The notes beneath the pieces are model-generated. The model worked only from the letters and a program-made list of their open reading frames with translations, made no database searches and had not been told where the DNA came from. From a virus: a stretch of 41,710 bases of DNA. The translations under genes and the position numbers were made by a program. The stretch lies in IMG/VR virus record IMGVR_UViG_3300025889_000020, positions 1 through 41,710 of that record; one strand, written 5' to 3'. How positions within the stretch are numbered: the first letter of the stretch is position 1; every line of letters begins with the position of its first letter. Of the stretch, positions 12,724 to 20,008 are shown in pieces.

Positions 12724-12751
12724 TTAATAATACATAAGATAGAGTAGTTGT
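12724..12751 (-). promoter_or_regulatory. Candidate host-type (sigma70-like) early promoter
   Basis: On the minus strand TCGACA (one mismatch to TTGACA) is followed after 16 bases by TATTAT (one mismatch to TATAAT), ending about eight bases before the ATG at 12718. Transcription would begin at or next to that ATG, giving a leaderless or nearly leaderless message. The position suits an early T7-like promoter read by the host polymerase. Based on pattern only. Confidence 0.35.
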
Positions 12752-12770
12752 CGAGTAAAGCTGTATTGTT

Positions 12771-12803
12771 ATGCGAGACGCTCTTGAGACACTATTGAGA
12801 CAC
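12771..12803. repeat. Three 11-base direct repeats
   Basis: On the minus strand three adjacent 11-base units read GTGTCTCAATA, GTGTCTCAAGA and GCGTCTCGCAT, all with GTCTC at the same place. The spacing is about one helical turn, so a protein could bind three equivalent faces. They lie some 20 bases upstream of the -35 of the promoter candidate. Confidence 0.65.
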
Positions 12804-12913
12804 CTGCTGTACCCCTGATAAACACTGATGTTTTAAATTTTAAGCTTTACAAGTTTCCTTCGGTTTGAGATCGTTATAATAATGATATTTAGATCGTACC
12901 TATAAGGTCCGTT

Positions 12914-13081
12914 TTAAACGATCCTCAAAGGAATAACAAAGATAAGAGTACAAGCAATTAGTTTTAGAGTCGTATAGCTGGTTACTCCTTTTATACCTTT
13001 CTTTTCCGCATTCGCTACAAAGATTAAACCAAAGTTAACTTCAGCTTTGATCACATCAGTTACAGTTGTTGAGCTGCTCAT
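12914..13081 (-). CDS. Possible small membrane protein (55 residues)
   Basis: An ATG at 13081 opens a 55-residue frame beginning MSSSTTVTDVIKAEVNFGLI and ending with a hydrophobic segment, LKLIACTLIFVIPLRIV. It would be the first gene of the early region and of tail-anchored type. There is no clear Shine-Dalgarno sequence, and a gap of about 195 bases separates it from the next gene. Composition and codon pattern are reasonable, but it could be a chance frame. Confidence 0.5.
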   Translation of the reverse strand: MSSSTTVTDVIKAEVNFGLIFVANAEKKGIKGVTSYTTLKLIACTLIFVIPLRIV

Positions 13082-13350
13082 ACATCCGTTCTTTCGCAGC
13101 TACTCTAACAAAGGAGACTGATAACAACTCTTTAACTTAGGTTTTTAAGGATAGGTGTGTTTATAAATAAACCTAGCATATTTAAAGCTATACTTTAGGA
13201 TTTCAAGGTAACTTGTATGTACTAAGTCTGTATTTAAACTAAGTAAGAAATTACAATATATACAATATAAGAATACTAAATAGATACTGTAAAAGAGCTA
13301 TTGGTGAACGAAGTGAGCAATAGCGATGAGAACGAAGTGAATAAGATTTG
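13082..13350. other. Intergenic region between terminase and early genes
   Basis: AT-rich, about 270 bases, without a convincing gene. It contains a terminator-like hairpin (13290-13324) and two copies of an 11-base sequence GAACGAAGTGA (13306-13316 and 13330-13340). In T7 the corresponding place holds the genome ends and terminal repeat, so the real termini of this phage may lie here or in 12719-12913; the sequence alone does not show them. Confidence 0.55.
13290..13324 (-). terminator. Terminator-like hairpin after the large terminase gene
   Basis: GCTATTG and CAATAGC (13318-13324 and 13297-13303, read on the minus strand) form a perfect 7-base stem with a 14-base loop, followed by TCTTTT. 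It lies just after the terminase stop at 13351, at the end of the late transcription unit. The stem is AT-rich, so it may be weak. Confidence 0.5.
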
Positions 13351-15042
13351 TTATATCCAGCTAACAGCTGTTTTGTTATTACTTCGTTTATGAAAGCTAT
13401 CAACAAACTTTGTTAACTCTTCATTCATCAGCTCTTGTTGTCTATCAATCATGGATTGGTTAACATCAGCAGCCATCTGCTGCACCCAATAACCAACAGC
13501 TATTGATAAAGCATCAAGACGGTCATCATGTACCAGTGATCCTCTATCTCTTGTTATCCTACTTAATTGATACATAAGCATGTACCTGGTTTGTTGTTCT
13601 ATAGGATAGCTAAGGGCAGACCTGTAGTCATCCGTGATGACGGAAGGGTCAACAATAAGTCTATGAGAGTTTAACACAGGTTCAAGGGTATCAACAATCC
13701 GTAGCTCCTTTTGCTTATTATGTCTGACTTCTTCTATTGTTACAGGATAAGTAGTTCTAAACAGAGGCTTTATCAGCTCCATAAACATACCGTCACCAAA
13801 GTTAGACTCTATCACTACCTTATTAACTTTGTTATCCTTTGCTATAGCTACCAGCTGCTTAAGGGTCTTCTCATCGTATCCACCTCTTATCCCTCCAGCA
13901 TCCGGAACAAACAACTGACCGTTAAGCATCTTCACCACAGCGTACCCTGTTTCATCCTTACCACGACCAGACGGGTCAATCGATAGCACAGAGCCTGTGT
14001 ACGGTATCATATCCCCAACAGTGTTAGCAGGTCTTCTGTACCTGTCCCCAGCCAATCCTACATTAGGTAACTCTCTATCACAGTTATCAGGATCGGATGA
14101 CCACACTACCTTCTCAGGAGCTACATCGACATCCACATCCATAATGACCAAGTCGTTAATCTTTAATGGGTATCTATCAGCGTCCGATAGCTTAGGATTA
14201 AGCATGAACTGTAGAGCGTACCCTGTCCGACCGTACGACATCTTTCTTTCCTCTAAGTCTAAGTCAGTGAACCGTAAGGGTTCTGTAGAGGTACCAACAG
14301 TCTCAGGTGTTATTCTGTCCGCTATAAGGGGTGCTAGATCGCCTCCGTAGTTATTTATAGCCTCCCTATCGTCTGGATACTCTGAAGACCATATACGGCT
14401 CTTGTAGCCCCTCTCTCGCAGTTTGTTGTATATACTGTCCTCACATTGAGGAGTACCAAGAAAGATGATCCTTGAGGAGTCTAAAGGTTTAATGATAGCG
14501 TCGAACTCTTTTACTTGTTCATCCAGCTTATCTCTCATTCCTTGAGTAGCACTGTTGTTAGCTACCTCCACATCGTCTGCTACAATTATATCAGCACGAG
14601 ATCCAGTTAGCTGTGATGATATACCAAGGGACTTAACGGAGGGTGCGTGAGAGGCTGGAGCAGGTCCAACATCAAATGCTATCTTACTGAATCGTTGGTT
14701 CTCTGACGGCTTTAATCCTTGTAAAATGGGAATCTCCTGAATGATTCGCAAGGTAAATGTAGAGAAGTCATCCGATCTGTTTTTAGATGCTGATACAACA
14801 AGTATGTTCTTAGATGGGTCCAGCAGCAGCTGATGTACTACAAAAGCACTTGTTATCCAACTCTTCCCTACTCCACGGAACGCCATAATAACAGACCGCT
14901 TTGGACCGTGTTGCAGGTACTCTGCTATGTCGTACTGTAGCTCGGTAGGATCAGGGAGGTTCAGGTGCTTCCAAACCAGGTATAGAAAGTTTCTAAAGTC
15001 CCGTAGCTTGGGCGGTATCTCTTGGTGTTTCTTCTTCTTCAA
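13351..15042 (-). CDS. Terminase large subunit (T7 gp19-like, DNA maturase B)
   Basis: Strongly T7 gp19-like along its length. The ATPase has Walker A FRGVGKS (about 55-61) and Walker B IIVADDVE (about 152-159), with LTGSRAD between. The nuclease part has SIDPSGRGKDETGYA, VIESNFGDGMF and HDDRLDAL, the metal-binding acidic residues. It packages DNA into proheads and cuts concatemers. The frame is open to 15111, but by alignment with T7 the protein should start about 15 residues before RDFRNFLYLVWK. The TTG at 15042 (MKKKKHQEIPPKL if initiated with Met) fits that and gives 563 residues and a 50 nt overlap with the small subunit gene. The start remains uncertain. Confidence 0.95.
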   Translation of the reverse strand: MKKKKHQEIPPKLRDFRNFLYLVWKHLNLPDPTELQYDIAEYLQHGPKRSVIMAFRGVGKSWITSAFVVHQLLLDPSKNILVVSASKNRSDDFSTFTLRIIQEIPILQGLKPSENQRFSKIAFDVGPAPASHAPSVKSLGISSQLTGSRADIIVADDVEVANNSATQGMRDKLDEQVKEFDAIIKPLDSSRIIFLGTPQCEDSIYNKLRERGYKSRIWSSEYPDDREAINNYGGDLAPLIADRITPETVGTSTEPLRFTDLDLEERKMSYGRTGYALQFMLNPKLSDADRYPLKINDLVIMDVDVDVAPEKVVWSSDPDNCDRELPNVGLAGDRYRRPANTVGDMIPYTGSVLSIDPSGRGKDETGYAVVKMLNGQLFVPDAGGIRGGYDEKTLKQLVAIAKDNKVNKVVIESNFGDGMFMELIKPLFRTTYPVTIEEVRHNKQKELRIVDTLEPVLNSHRLIVDPSVITDDYRSALSYPIEQQTRYMLMYQLSRITRDRGSLVHDDRLDALSIAVGYWVQQMAADVNQSMIDRQQELMNEELTKFVDSFHKRSNNKTAVSWI

Positions 15043-15250
15043 ATGGTAAAGTATTAAGTTGGTCAGACAAGGTTTGTAAAGGTGTACCCATTCCGCTGTC
15101 CATAACAACATTGTTATCTTTAAGGAACTGTCTAGCTCCGTTAAGAAGTGCAGCGTTGTACTCTCCTAAATCCTCCATCATATCAATACTGTTACTGTAT
15201 GCACCAGCTATCTTGTCGTGCAGTTTACTTCCTTCGGTATGACTTAACAT
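14993..15250 (-). CDS. Terminase small subunit (T7 gp18-like, DNA maturase A)
   Basis: An 85-residue protein (T7 gp18 is 89) located directly before the large terminase gene. The LHDKIAGAYSNSIDMMEDLG segment and the later ARQFLKDNNVV resemble the conserved helices of gp18. It recognises concatemeric DNA and stimulates the large subunit. The ATG at 15250 is joined directly to a TAATACACTAACTATA sequence resembling a T7-type promoter, and a good intrinsic terminator lies about 40 bases further upstream. Confidence 0.8.
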   Translation of the reverse strand: MLSHTEGSKLHDKIAGAYSNSIDMMEDLGEYNAALLNGARQFLKDNNVVMDSGMGTPLQTLSDQLNTLPFEEEETPRDTAQATGL

Positions 15251-15265
15251 ATAGTTAGTGTATTA
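15250..15265 (-). promoter_or_regulatory. Possible phage RNA polymerase promoter
   Basis: The minus strand reads TAATACACTAACTATA; it matches the T7 promoter core TAATACGACTCACTATA if one base is deleted and one changed. A similar sequence, TAGTACATTAACGATA, occurs at 38616-38631. The element abuts the start codon, which would leave almost no leader, so the match may be fortuitous. Confidence 0.25.
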
Positions 15266-15282
15266 GTAGTTGTTATCTTTGT

Positions 15283-15315
15283 AAACAAAAAGAGGCAGCC
15301 CGATTGGACTGCCCC
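15283..15315 (-). terminator. Intrinsic terminator between tail-fibre and terminase genes
   Basis: In minus-strand RNA GGCAGUCC (15306-15313) pairs with GGGCUGCC (15294-15301) around the loop AAUC, with one G-U pair, and is followed by UCUUUUUG. This is a canonical factor-independent terminator. It lies 26 nt after the stop of the fibre gene ending at 15341 and before the packaging genes. Confidence 0.85.
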
Positions 15316-15340
15316 TTGATGATAGATATGAGATAAACTC

Positions 15341-16315
15341 TTAGCTTAAAGCAGCTTCGAACTCAGCAACGGTTCCTAATTCAGTTCCGTTGTGGTAGAT
15401 GTTACCGTCAAACTTCGCACGAGTAGCTGAACCGTCAGTCGAAGAGATGTCGGTAGCAGCAGCAGTTGCGGAAGTAGAGAGAACCTTGAACATGTCGTCT
15501 CCTTCGTCCCAGATCAAAGCAACATTGCTTTCAGCAGAACCACGCTCAACGATGAAACCACCGTCATTCGAGGCATTTGTTCCGGAAGCAGCACCTTTAG
15601 AAAGGTTCATGATGCTGTCAGCAACATCGATGTTAGTGGTGTTTACGGAAGTCGTAGTACCATTAACAGTCAAGTTACCGCTGAATGTAGCATTAGCAGC
15701 CGAGATGTTACCGGAGAAGGAAGCGGAGTTACCGTCAGAAGCAAGCGATCCTGTAGCAGTTTGCAACGCAGAGATGTCGCTGTCATTGCTGGATACATTC
15801 GATTGCAGGGTGGAGATGTCCGAATCATTCGAAGAGACATTGCTTTGCAGCGTGCTAACATCAGATTGAAGTGAAGAAATATCACTGTCATTCGAGCTAA
15901 CATTAGACTGAAGAGTGCTGATGTTAGAGGCGTTAGTAGAAACGCTGGACTGAAGGCTGGAGATGTCGGTATCGTTAGAAGCAACAGCGTCAGCAACAGT
16001 TTTAAGTTGGCTATCAAGAGCTTCGTCAGCAGCTTTAAGGCTGGCTACAGAACCGAGATAGTTGGTCGAACCGTTAGCGGAATAAGAACCGTCAGTACCA
16101 AGACCAGCACCAGTTTGAGTAGCGTCAAGTTCTGATTGAATACCAGAAGCAGTAGAAGATACTGAATCTACATATTGCTTAGTAGCAGCGTGGAGGTTGG
16201 CAGTAGGAGCACCTGAGAGCGTCAAAGCTCCGGTCATTGTTCCTCCTGCGAGGGCAAGCTTCTTATCAAGCTCTACTTTGGTTTTTTGTCCCAATTGGGT
16301 AAGCAAACTAGACAT
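15341..16315 (-). CDS. Tail fibre-like protein with trimeric coiled-coil repeats
   Basis: A 324-residue structural protein. The N-terminus MSSLLTQLGQKTKVELDKKL is shared with the next gene upstream and may be an attachment module. GGTMTGALTLSGAPTANLHAATKQYVD (two pieces, about 24-50) is typical of phage tail fibre shafts. Residues 104-187 form about six copies of a 14-residue unit of the type VSSNDSDISxLQSN, i.e. heptads of a left-handed coiled coil. The C-terminal part repeats fibre-type beta motifs (FSGNISAANATFSGNLTVNG). It is likely to be part of the adsorption apparatus. The upstream leader has AAGGA at a workable distance. Confidence 0.8.
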   Translation of the reverse strand: MSSLLTQLGQKTKVELDKKLALAGGTMTGALTLSGAPTANLHAATKQYVDSVSSTASGIQSELDATQTGAGLGTDGSYSANGSTNYLGSVASLKAADEALDSQLKTVADAVASNDTDISSLQSSVSTNASNISTLQSNVSSNDSDISSLQSDVSTLQSNVSSNDSDISTLQSNVSSNDSDISALQTATGSLASDGNSASFSGNISAANATFSGNLTVNGTTTSVNTTNIDVADSIMNLSKGAASGTNASNDGGFIVERGSAESNVALIWDEGDDMFKVLSTSATAAATDISSTDGSATRAKFDGNIYHNGTELGTVAEFEAALS

Positions 16316-16379
16316 AATATATAATCCTTTGTTGTGGGTTAGTTGTGTTAAAAGAGAGTATTAGCAGAACTTATATCTG

Positions 16380-16724
16380 TCAAACAGGTTCAACAATAAG
16401 AATGTCTCCAACCTCTGTTGTCAAACTGTCTCCGTCTTCTGCAAGTATATGAGTAACAGTAGGTACTGCACCACCAAGCTCTATAATTTTCCAAGCTGTT
16501 CCGTCGTCAATCGCCAGACAAGGACCACCGCTTCCGTCACCATCTGTTACAAAGATAACACGACCTGATGTACCTACGGTTGGTAGAGCAGATGCTAGAT
16601 ACGATCCGAATTGTATAGATTGAGATACAGACAGATTACCACTTATCAACCCTCCTGACTTATCAAACTTATCAGTAAGCTTGGCTTTAACTTTCGCTCC
16701 GAGTTGTGTAAGTAAACTGCTCAT
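16380..16724 (-). CDS. Small tail-fibre-associated protein
   Basis: A 114-residue protein starting MSSLLTQLGAKVKAKLTDKF, closely matching the N-terminus of the downstream 324-residue fibre protein, then GGLISGNLSVSQSIQFGSYL, a fibre-type beta segment. The rest resembles short beta-sandwich proteins of tail appendages. The shared N-terminus suggests a gene duplication with different C-terminal domains, attached to the same virion partner. It starts three bases after the previous stop. Confidence 0.7.
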   Translation of the reverse strand: MSSLLTQLGAKVKAKLTDKFDKSGGLISGNLSVSQSIQFGSYLASALPTVGTSGRVIFVTDGDGSGGPCLAIDDGTAWKIIELGGAVPTVTHILAEDGDSLTTEVGDILIVEPV

Positions 16725-16726
16725 AT

Positions 16727-16960
16727 CTAAGGTGTTGTGAGACCGTCAAGGAAGTCTTGATAATCACCAACCTCCTCTTCGTGTGCATCTAAGAAGTAAG
16801 GCAAATCATTCCAGGCATTCGTCCCGTCACCTATCTTAATTCTGTTACGAGCAGGGTCTAATTCAAGACCTAGTTCACCTTCGAGAAGTACGGGGTTGGT
16901 GGTCTGCCAGTTGGCAGCAGTATCTCTTCTAAGTTGTATTCTTTTACTAAATGTAGCCAT
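16727..16960 (-). CDS. Small RRGT/RRDT-type tail protein
   Basis: A 77-residue protein starting MATFSKRIQLRRDTAANWQT. The sequence VLLEGELGLELDPARNRIKI followed by GDGTNAWNDLPY is the short beta-domain found at the N-terminus of many phage fibres and of major tropism determinant proteins. Here it stands alone with a short acidic C-terminus. Two other genes (18727-19188, 17996-18715) begin with the same type of domain. A receptor-binding or fibre-attachment role is likely. Confidence 0.75.
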   Translation of the reverse strand: MATFSKRIQLRRDTAANWQTTNPVLLEGELGLELDPARNRIKIGDGTNAWNDLPYFLDAHEEEVGDYQDFLDGLTTP

Positions 16961-16963
16961 CTG

Positions 16964-17197
16964 TTAAGCTCCTCCTCCATTGTAAACATCTAAGTTATTA
17001 TCAACGACAGCTCTTTGGGATTGAATGATTGGATCACTTAAAGGAGCGTCGCCAGCGTCTAAAGCAACGATATCAGGGTCTTGTTTCAAAAGTTCTACTG
17101 TTTGGTTCACTTGTGTGGCGACAGCAGCGGATACAGCGTTCAGCGTCCGGTACTGAGCGGATAGTGGGTGTGGACGAACTACAGGGCGACGAGGCAT
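16964..17197 (-). CDS. Small hypothetical virion-region protein
   Basis: A 77-residue protein starting MPRRPVVRPHPLSAQYRTLN, with a basic proline-rich N-terminus, a helical middle (AVSAAVATQVNQTVELLKQD) and a short glycine-rich end. It lies between the basic 91-residue gene and the RRDT-type protein, with only 2-3 nt between stops and starts. No family is recognised; a minor structural protein is likely by context. Confidence 0.65.
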   Translation of the reverse strand: MPRRPVVRPHPLSAQYRTLNAVSAAVATQVNQTVELLKQDPDIVALDAGDAPLSDPIIQSQRAVVDNNLDVYNGGGA

Positions 17198-17199
17198 GA

Positions 17200-17475
17200 C
17201 TACGCTACAGATTTAGCCCCTCTGCACTTCCACTTCTTACGACTGAGGCTATTAGGACTGTTAGGATCATTCTTCCAATTTCCTTTTATCTTTAGAGACC
17301 TAGCACAGTAAGCATCACCTTTAGCTGTTCCTGGTCTGATTCTATCACCACCACCTTTAGCTTTACCTGCTTGACCGTAGCCTATGCGACGCTTTCTACC
17401 TGTCTTAGGATTAGTAACAACTTTAACGAAACGCTTACCTTTAGGCTTCTTTATGCTAAGGTTCTTTCGTTTCAT
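17200..17475 (-). CDS. Conserved basic phage protein
   Basis: A 91-residue highly basic protein starting MKRKNLSIKKPKGKRFVKVV. Conserved-looking blocks are GYGQAGKAKGGGDRIRPGTA, YCARSLKIKGNW and NSLSRKKWKC. I recall this arrangement as common in marine phages, where its function is unknown. The charge and two cysteines suggest DNA or RNA binding, or a virion protein bound to DNA. The ATG overlaps the preceding stop as ATGA. Confidence 0.75.
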   Translation of the reverse strand: MKRKNLSIKKPKGKRFVKVVTNPKTGRKRRIGYGQAGKAKGGGDRIRPGTAKGDAYCARSLKIKGNWKNDPNSPNSLSRKKWKCRGAKSVA

Positions 17476-17591
17476 TTCTTCTTGATAGCTAACTTCTTAC
17501 GCTTAACAGCCATCAGGTCTGCTTTTGTTATGTGACCTCTAGGTTCAGCCATAGCTGCTAACCGTTGTTGTTTTTTAGATTTGTACGGCAT
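17472..17591 (-). CDS. Small basic phage protein (39 residues)
   Basis: Starts MPYKSKKQQRLAAMAEPRGH at an ATG at 17591 and ends in a lysine-rich tail with an ATGA overlap into the next gene. MPYKSKKQxR-type short proteins are common in phages and are often found close to basic proteins of this kind. The function is unknown. Confidence 0.7.
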   Translation of the reverse strand: MPYKSKKQQRLAAMAEPRGHITKADLMAVKRKKLAIKKK

Positions 17592-17592
17592 C

Positions 17593-17730
17593 TTAGCTAG
17601 GGAATCCTTTTTTCATGTTAGAGTAAGCTTTAGCACTTACCGTAGAATCTTTCTTACTACGACTAATACCTAAACGCCTACGGTTATTCATGTTCTCGTA
17701 CAGTCCTGGTCTTTTAATCTTTCTTTTCAT
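17593..17730 (-). CDS. Small basic phage protein (45 residues)
   Basis: Starts MKRKIKRPGLYENMNNRRRL at an ATG at 17730, with AGGA about nine bases upstream. It is highly basic, with the KRPGLYENxxxRR pattern known from short marine phage proteins. It is the first of three consecutive basic proteins. Function unknown; a nucleic-acid or virion-assembly role is conceivable. Confidence 0.7.
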   Translation of the reverse strand: MKRKIKRPGLYENMNNRRRLGISRSKKDSTVSAKAYSNMKKGFPS

Positions 17731-17734
17731 CTGT

Positions 17735-17986
17735 CTATTTCCTCACTAATACTTCAAGCATTCGATCCAGCTTCTTGTTCATCTCCTTGATAGCTTCCTC
17801 GACTTTCCCCATACGGGACTCCACAGCTATATCTCTTTCCCGTTGGGCAGCCAACTCTACCTCTATCTTTGTCAGGCGTTTATCACCGATGTCCATTCGT
17901 TCGATCATGCGTTTGATAATCCAACCGATAACTCCAAGAGAGATAGCTAATACGGTGTTAAGAAGTCCAGAGAGGGAGTCGATCAT
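17735..17986 (-). CDS. Membrane-anchored coiled-coil protein, holin or spanin candidate
   Basis: An 83-residue protein starting MIDSLSGLLNTVLAISLGVI. One membrane helix covers about residues 7-25, followed by a basic residue cluster (IIKRMIERMDIGDKR) and a long charged coiled coil. This topology suits a small holin or inner-membrane spanin subunit. In T7 the holin gene also lies shortly before the terminase genes. The gene sits 10 nt after a fibre gene and 5 nt before a basic small gene. Confidence 0.6.
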   Translation of the reverse strand: MIDSLSGLLNTVLAISLGVIGWIIKRMIERMDIGDKRLTKIEVELAAQRERDIAVESRMGKVEEAIKEMNKKLDRMLEVLVRK

Positions 17987-17995
17987 TGTTGGTGT

Positions 17996-18715
17996 TTATC
18001 CGATTGCGGTCAGTCTAACATATTTACCTGTAAAAGAAACACCTGTGTACGAACCCGATGATAAAGATTGATAACTTTGACCTAATCTAATTTGTACAGT
18101 TGAACTAGTTATTTCTTGTATTTGAGCACCTAGCATATTACCTGAATTATCATCGGATTGATGTTCTAATACTGATCGTGCATTAGTGCCTGAAGAGTCA
18201 TCAGCTACTTGAAAATAAAACACCAACGCATCAGTCGATCTACCGTGGCTAAATGTTAAAAGAACATTATTATTAACAGTCGTAGGAGACCCTTGATTGT
18301 CTTGATTTACCCACCCACTGTCGAACTTAGATACCACAACACTACCATTACTTGCAGCTGTGATTCTTCCTTGTGCGTCTACCGTTAAGTTTGTATTGGT
18401 GTAGCTACCAGCTGTAACTGCTGTGTTAGCTAACTGGTCTGGACCTACTCCATCATCTGCAATACTAAGCGTACCGCTAGTAGTAATAGGACCACCTGTC
18501 AGTCCTGTACCACTTCCTACTGAAGTTACCGTACCTCCACCTCCAGCTCCCAACTCACTGTGCTTTGCTAATCTTACACCAGTCCCAGCACCACCTCCAG
18601 TGTGTACCATGAGTGTGTCTAAGTCAGTATCTACTGTTACTTCTCCGACAGCACCCGCAAATGAACTGTGCTGTGATGTGGTTCCTCTTCTAAATTGTAC
18701 TTGTATGTTTGACAT
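17996..18715 (-). CDS. Tail fibre-like protein with RRGT-type N-terminal domain
   Basis: A 239-residue protein starting MSNIQVQFRRGTTSQHSSFA, an N-terminal fibre-attachment domain shared with the upstream gene, followed by glycine-rich GTVTSVGSGTGLTGGPITTS, a phage fibre shaft motif, then NLTVDAQGRITAAS. The C-terminal part is beta-rich and could bind a receptor. It belongs to the fibre cassette 15.3-20.0 kb. The leader before the ATG is AT-rich without a Shine-Dalgarno sequence. Confidence 0.8.
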   Translation of the reverse strand: MSNIQVQFRRGTTSQHSSFAGAVGEVTVDTDLDTLMVHTGGGAGTGVRLAKHSELGAGGGGTVTSVGSGTGLTGGPITTSGTLSIADDGVGPDQLANTAVTAGSYTNTNLTVDAQGRITAASNGSVVVSKFDSGWVNQDNQGSPTTVNNNVLLTFSHGRSTDALVFYFQVADDSSGTNARSVLEHQSDDNSGNMLGAQIQEITSSTVQIRLGQSYQSLSSGSYTGVSFTGKYVRLTAIG

Positions 18716-18726
18716 GGCTTATATTT

Positions 18727-19188
18727 TTATACGATTGATCCGAAGTCTAGTGTAGTAGCAAGCTTTGCAGAAGTTACAACGTTGTTAGCGATAACAGTAG
18801 CACCGTCTCCAGTACTGGTTACATCTCCGGTGTGGTTTGGATGGATATAGTTATTAGCACTTGTAGCAATACCGTCCAGCTTGGCTTTATCTTCATCTGT
18901 CATAGCTCCCCACGCACTTGTCGTAGCAGCTGGGATGGAAGCGTTAGTTCCTGTATCACTGTTAACAGTTAAAGAAGTTGCGTTAGCGGTTGTTGAAAGA
19001 TTGGTAGTACCAGCACCGCCACCTACCAGATTACCTCCAGTTGTAGTACCGTCACCCACATATAACAACTTTTGGTCAGTGGTGTAAATCAATTCACCTG
19101 CAAGAGGTTTAGCTGGGTTACCCACGCCTCCATCCATCGTTTGTCTTTGGGCGTCTGTGCCTCTTCTGATTTGTACTGCGATGCTCAT
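18727..19188 (-). CDS. Tail fibre-like protein with RRGT-type domain
   Basis: A 153-residue protein starting MSIAVQIRRGTDAQRQTMDG, then PLAGELIYTTDQKLLYVGDG, the same beta-domain as in two neighbouring genes. The later part includes DEDKAKLDGIATSANNYIHP, a sequence type widely found in phage tail fibres and neck proteins, then HTGDVTSTGDGATVIANN. Likely a shaft component of the adsorption apparatus. Confidence 0.8.
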   Translation of the reverse strand: MSIAVQIRRGTDAQRQTMDGGVGNPAKPLAGELIYTTDQKLLYVGDGTTTGGNLVGGGAGTTNLSTTANATSLTVNSDTGTNASIPAATTSAWGAMTDEDKAKLDGIATSANNYIHPNHTGDVTSTGDGATVIANNVVTSAKLATTLDFGSIV

Positions 19189-19197
19189 AATGTTTGT

Positions 19198-19986
19198 TTA
19201 TACTATTTGTCCGTAAGTGTAAGTAGCTGTTACAGGGTCTCCTACAACACTGCCCCAATCATACTCGGTTGGTATGTCCGTTTTAACTTTATATCCCCGC
19301 TCGATAACAAGGATTTCTGAAAGATTAGGTGGAGGTGTTACGAATTGTATCTCATCTGCACCACCTGCGATTGTATAGTCGCTTGGGTCTTGTACCGCAC
19401 CGTTGATAGAAACCAGCACAGCAGAAGAAGCTACACCATTTGTAGTAAAAGAAAGAGAGAATGTATCAGTCGTACCGTTACCTGTGAACTTGTTGAAGTC
19501 TGGAGTTATTCCTACACCTGTTGCGATGGCAGATGCGATACCGTCTACATAAGCTTTTGTGGTAGCGTCTCCTAAGTTTGTTGGAGTTCCTACATTTGTT
19601 ATGCGTTTGTTCTTAGCGTCCCAATTCGTACCGCCTTGTTCCAACTGCAACGACGCATCATTTAACTCACTGATCTCTTCGCTTAAGTAACGGTTGTGTA
19701 AATATGCTCTATCTAGTTCACTCTCAGTAAGTACTGAACCGTTAACAAAGTCTACAAGGTTCGTGTTTGGTTGGCTCTTTCTTCTTACTCGGACGATCTG
19801 ACCAGCTGTAGCACCGCTGTTTAAAACAACTTTAAGTGCGGGAGTAGTAACGATAGTAAAAGCAGAAGATAGCTGTGCAACTCCGTTGATCTCCACCGTA
19901 ACATGTTCATCTTCAAGATACGGAAAGTTAAAAGCAAAGTCTGTTTGTCCGGCAGTCGCTGTGTAGTCTTGGAAAGTGTTAGCCAT
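19198..19986 (-). CDS. Tail fibre base protein (T7 gp17 N-terminal domain)
   Basis: A 262-residue protein. The first 130 residues resemble the N-terminal domain of T7 gp17, which attaches the fibre to the tail: TAGQTDFAFNFPYLEDEHVT, VRVRRKSQPNTNLVDF and SELDRAYLHNRYLSEEISEL. The long receptor-binding part of T7 gp17 is absent. The end carries another beta-domain (VSINGAVQDPSDYTIAGGAD). The distal fibre is probably supplied by the small proteins encoded next. Confidence 0.9.
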   Translation of the reverse strand: MANTFQDYTATAGQTDFAFNFPYLEDEHVTVEINGVAQLSSAFTIVTTPALKVVLNSGATAGQIVRVRRKSQPNTNLVDFVNGSVLTESELDRAYLHNRYLSEEISELNDASLQLEQGGTNWDAKNKRITNVGTPTNLGDATTKAYVDGIASAIATGVGITPDFNKFTGNGTTDTFSLSFTTNGVASSAVLVSINGAVQDPSDYTIAGGADEIQFVTPPPNLSEILVIERGYKVKTDIPTEYDWGSVVGDPVTATYTYGQIV

Positions 19987-20008
19987 GATGTTAAGTGTAT
20001 ATTATTAA

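Noticed and set aside
15399-15869. 156-codon frame on the + strand
   Set aside because: It is antisense to the repetitive fibre gene; its openness follows from the Ser/Asp-rich repeats of that gene.
15670-16017. 115-codon leucine-rich frame inside the fibre gene
   Set aside because: A shadow of the repetitive DNA with hydrophobic low-complexity sequence and no start signal.
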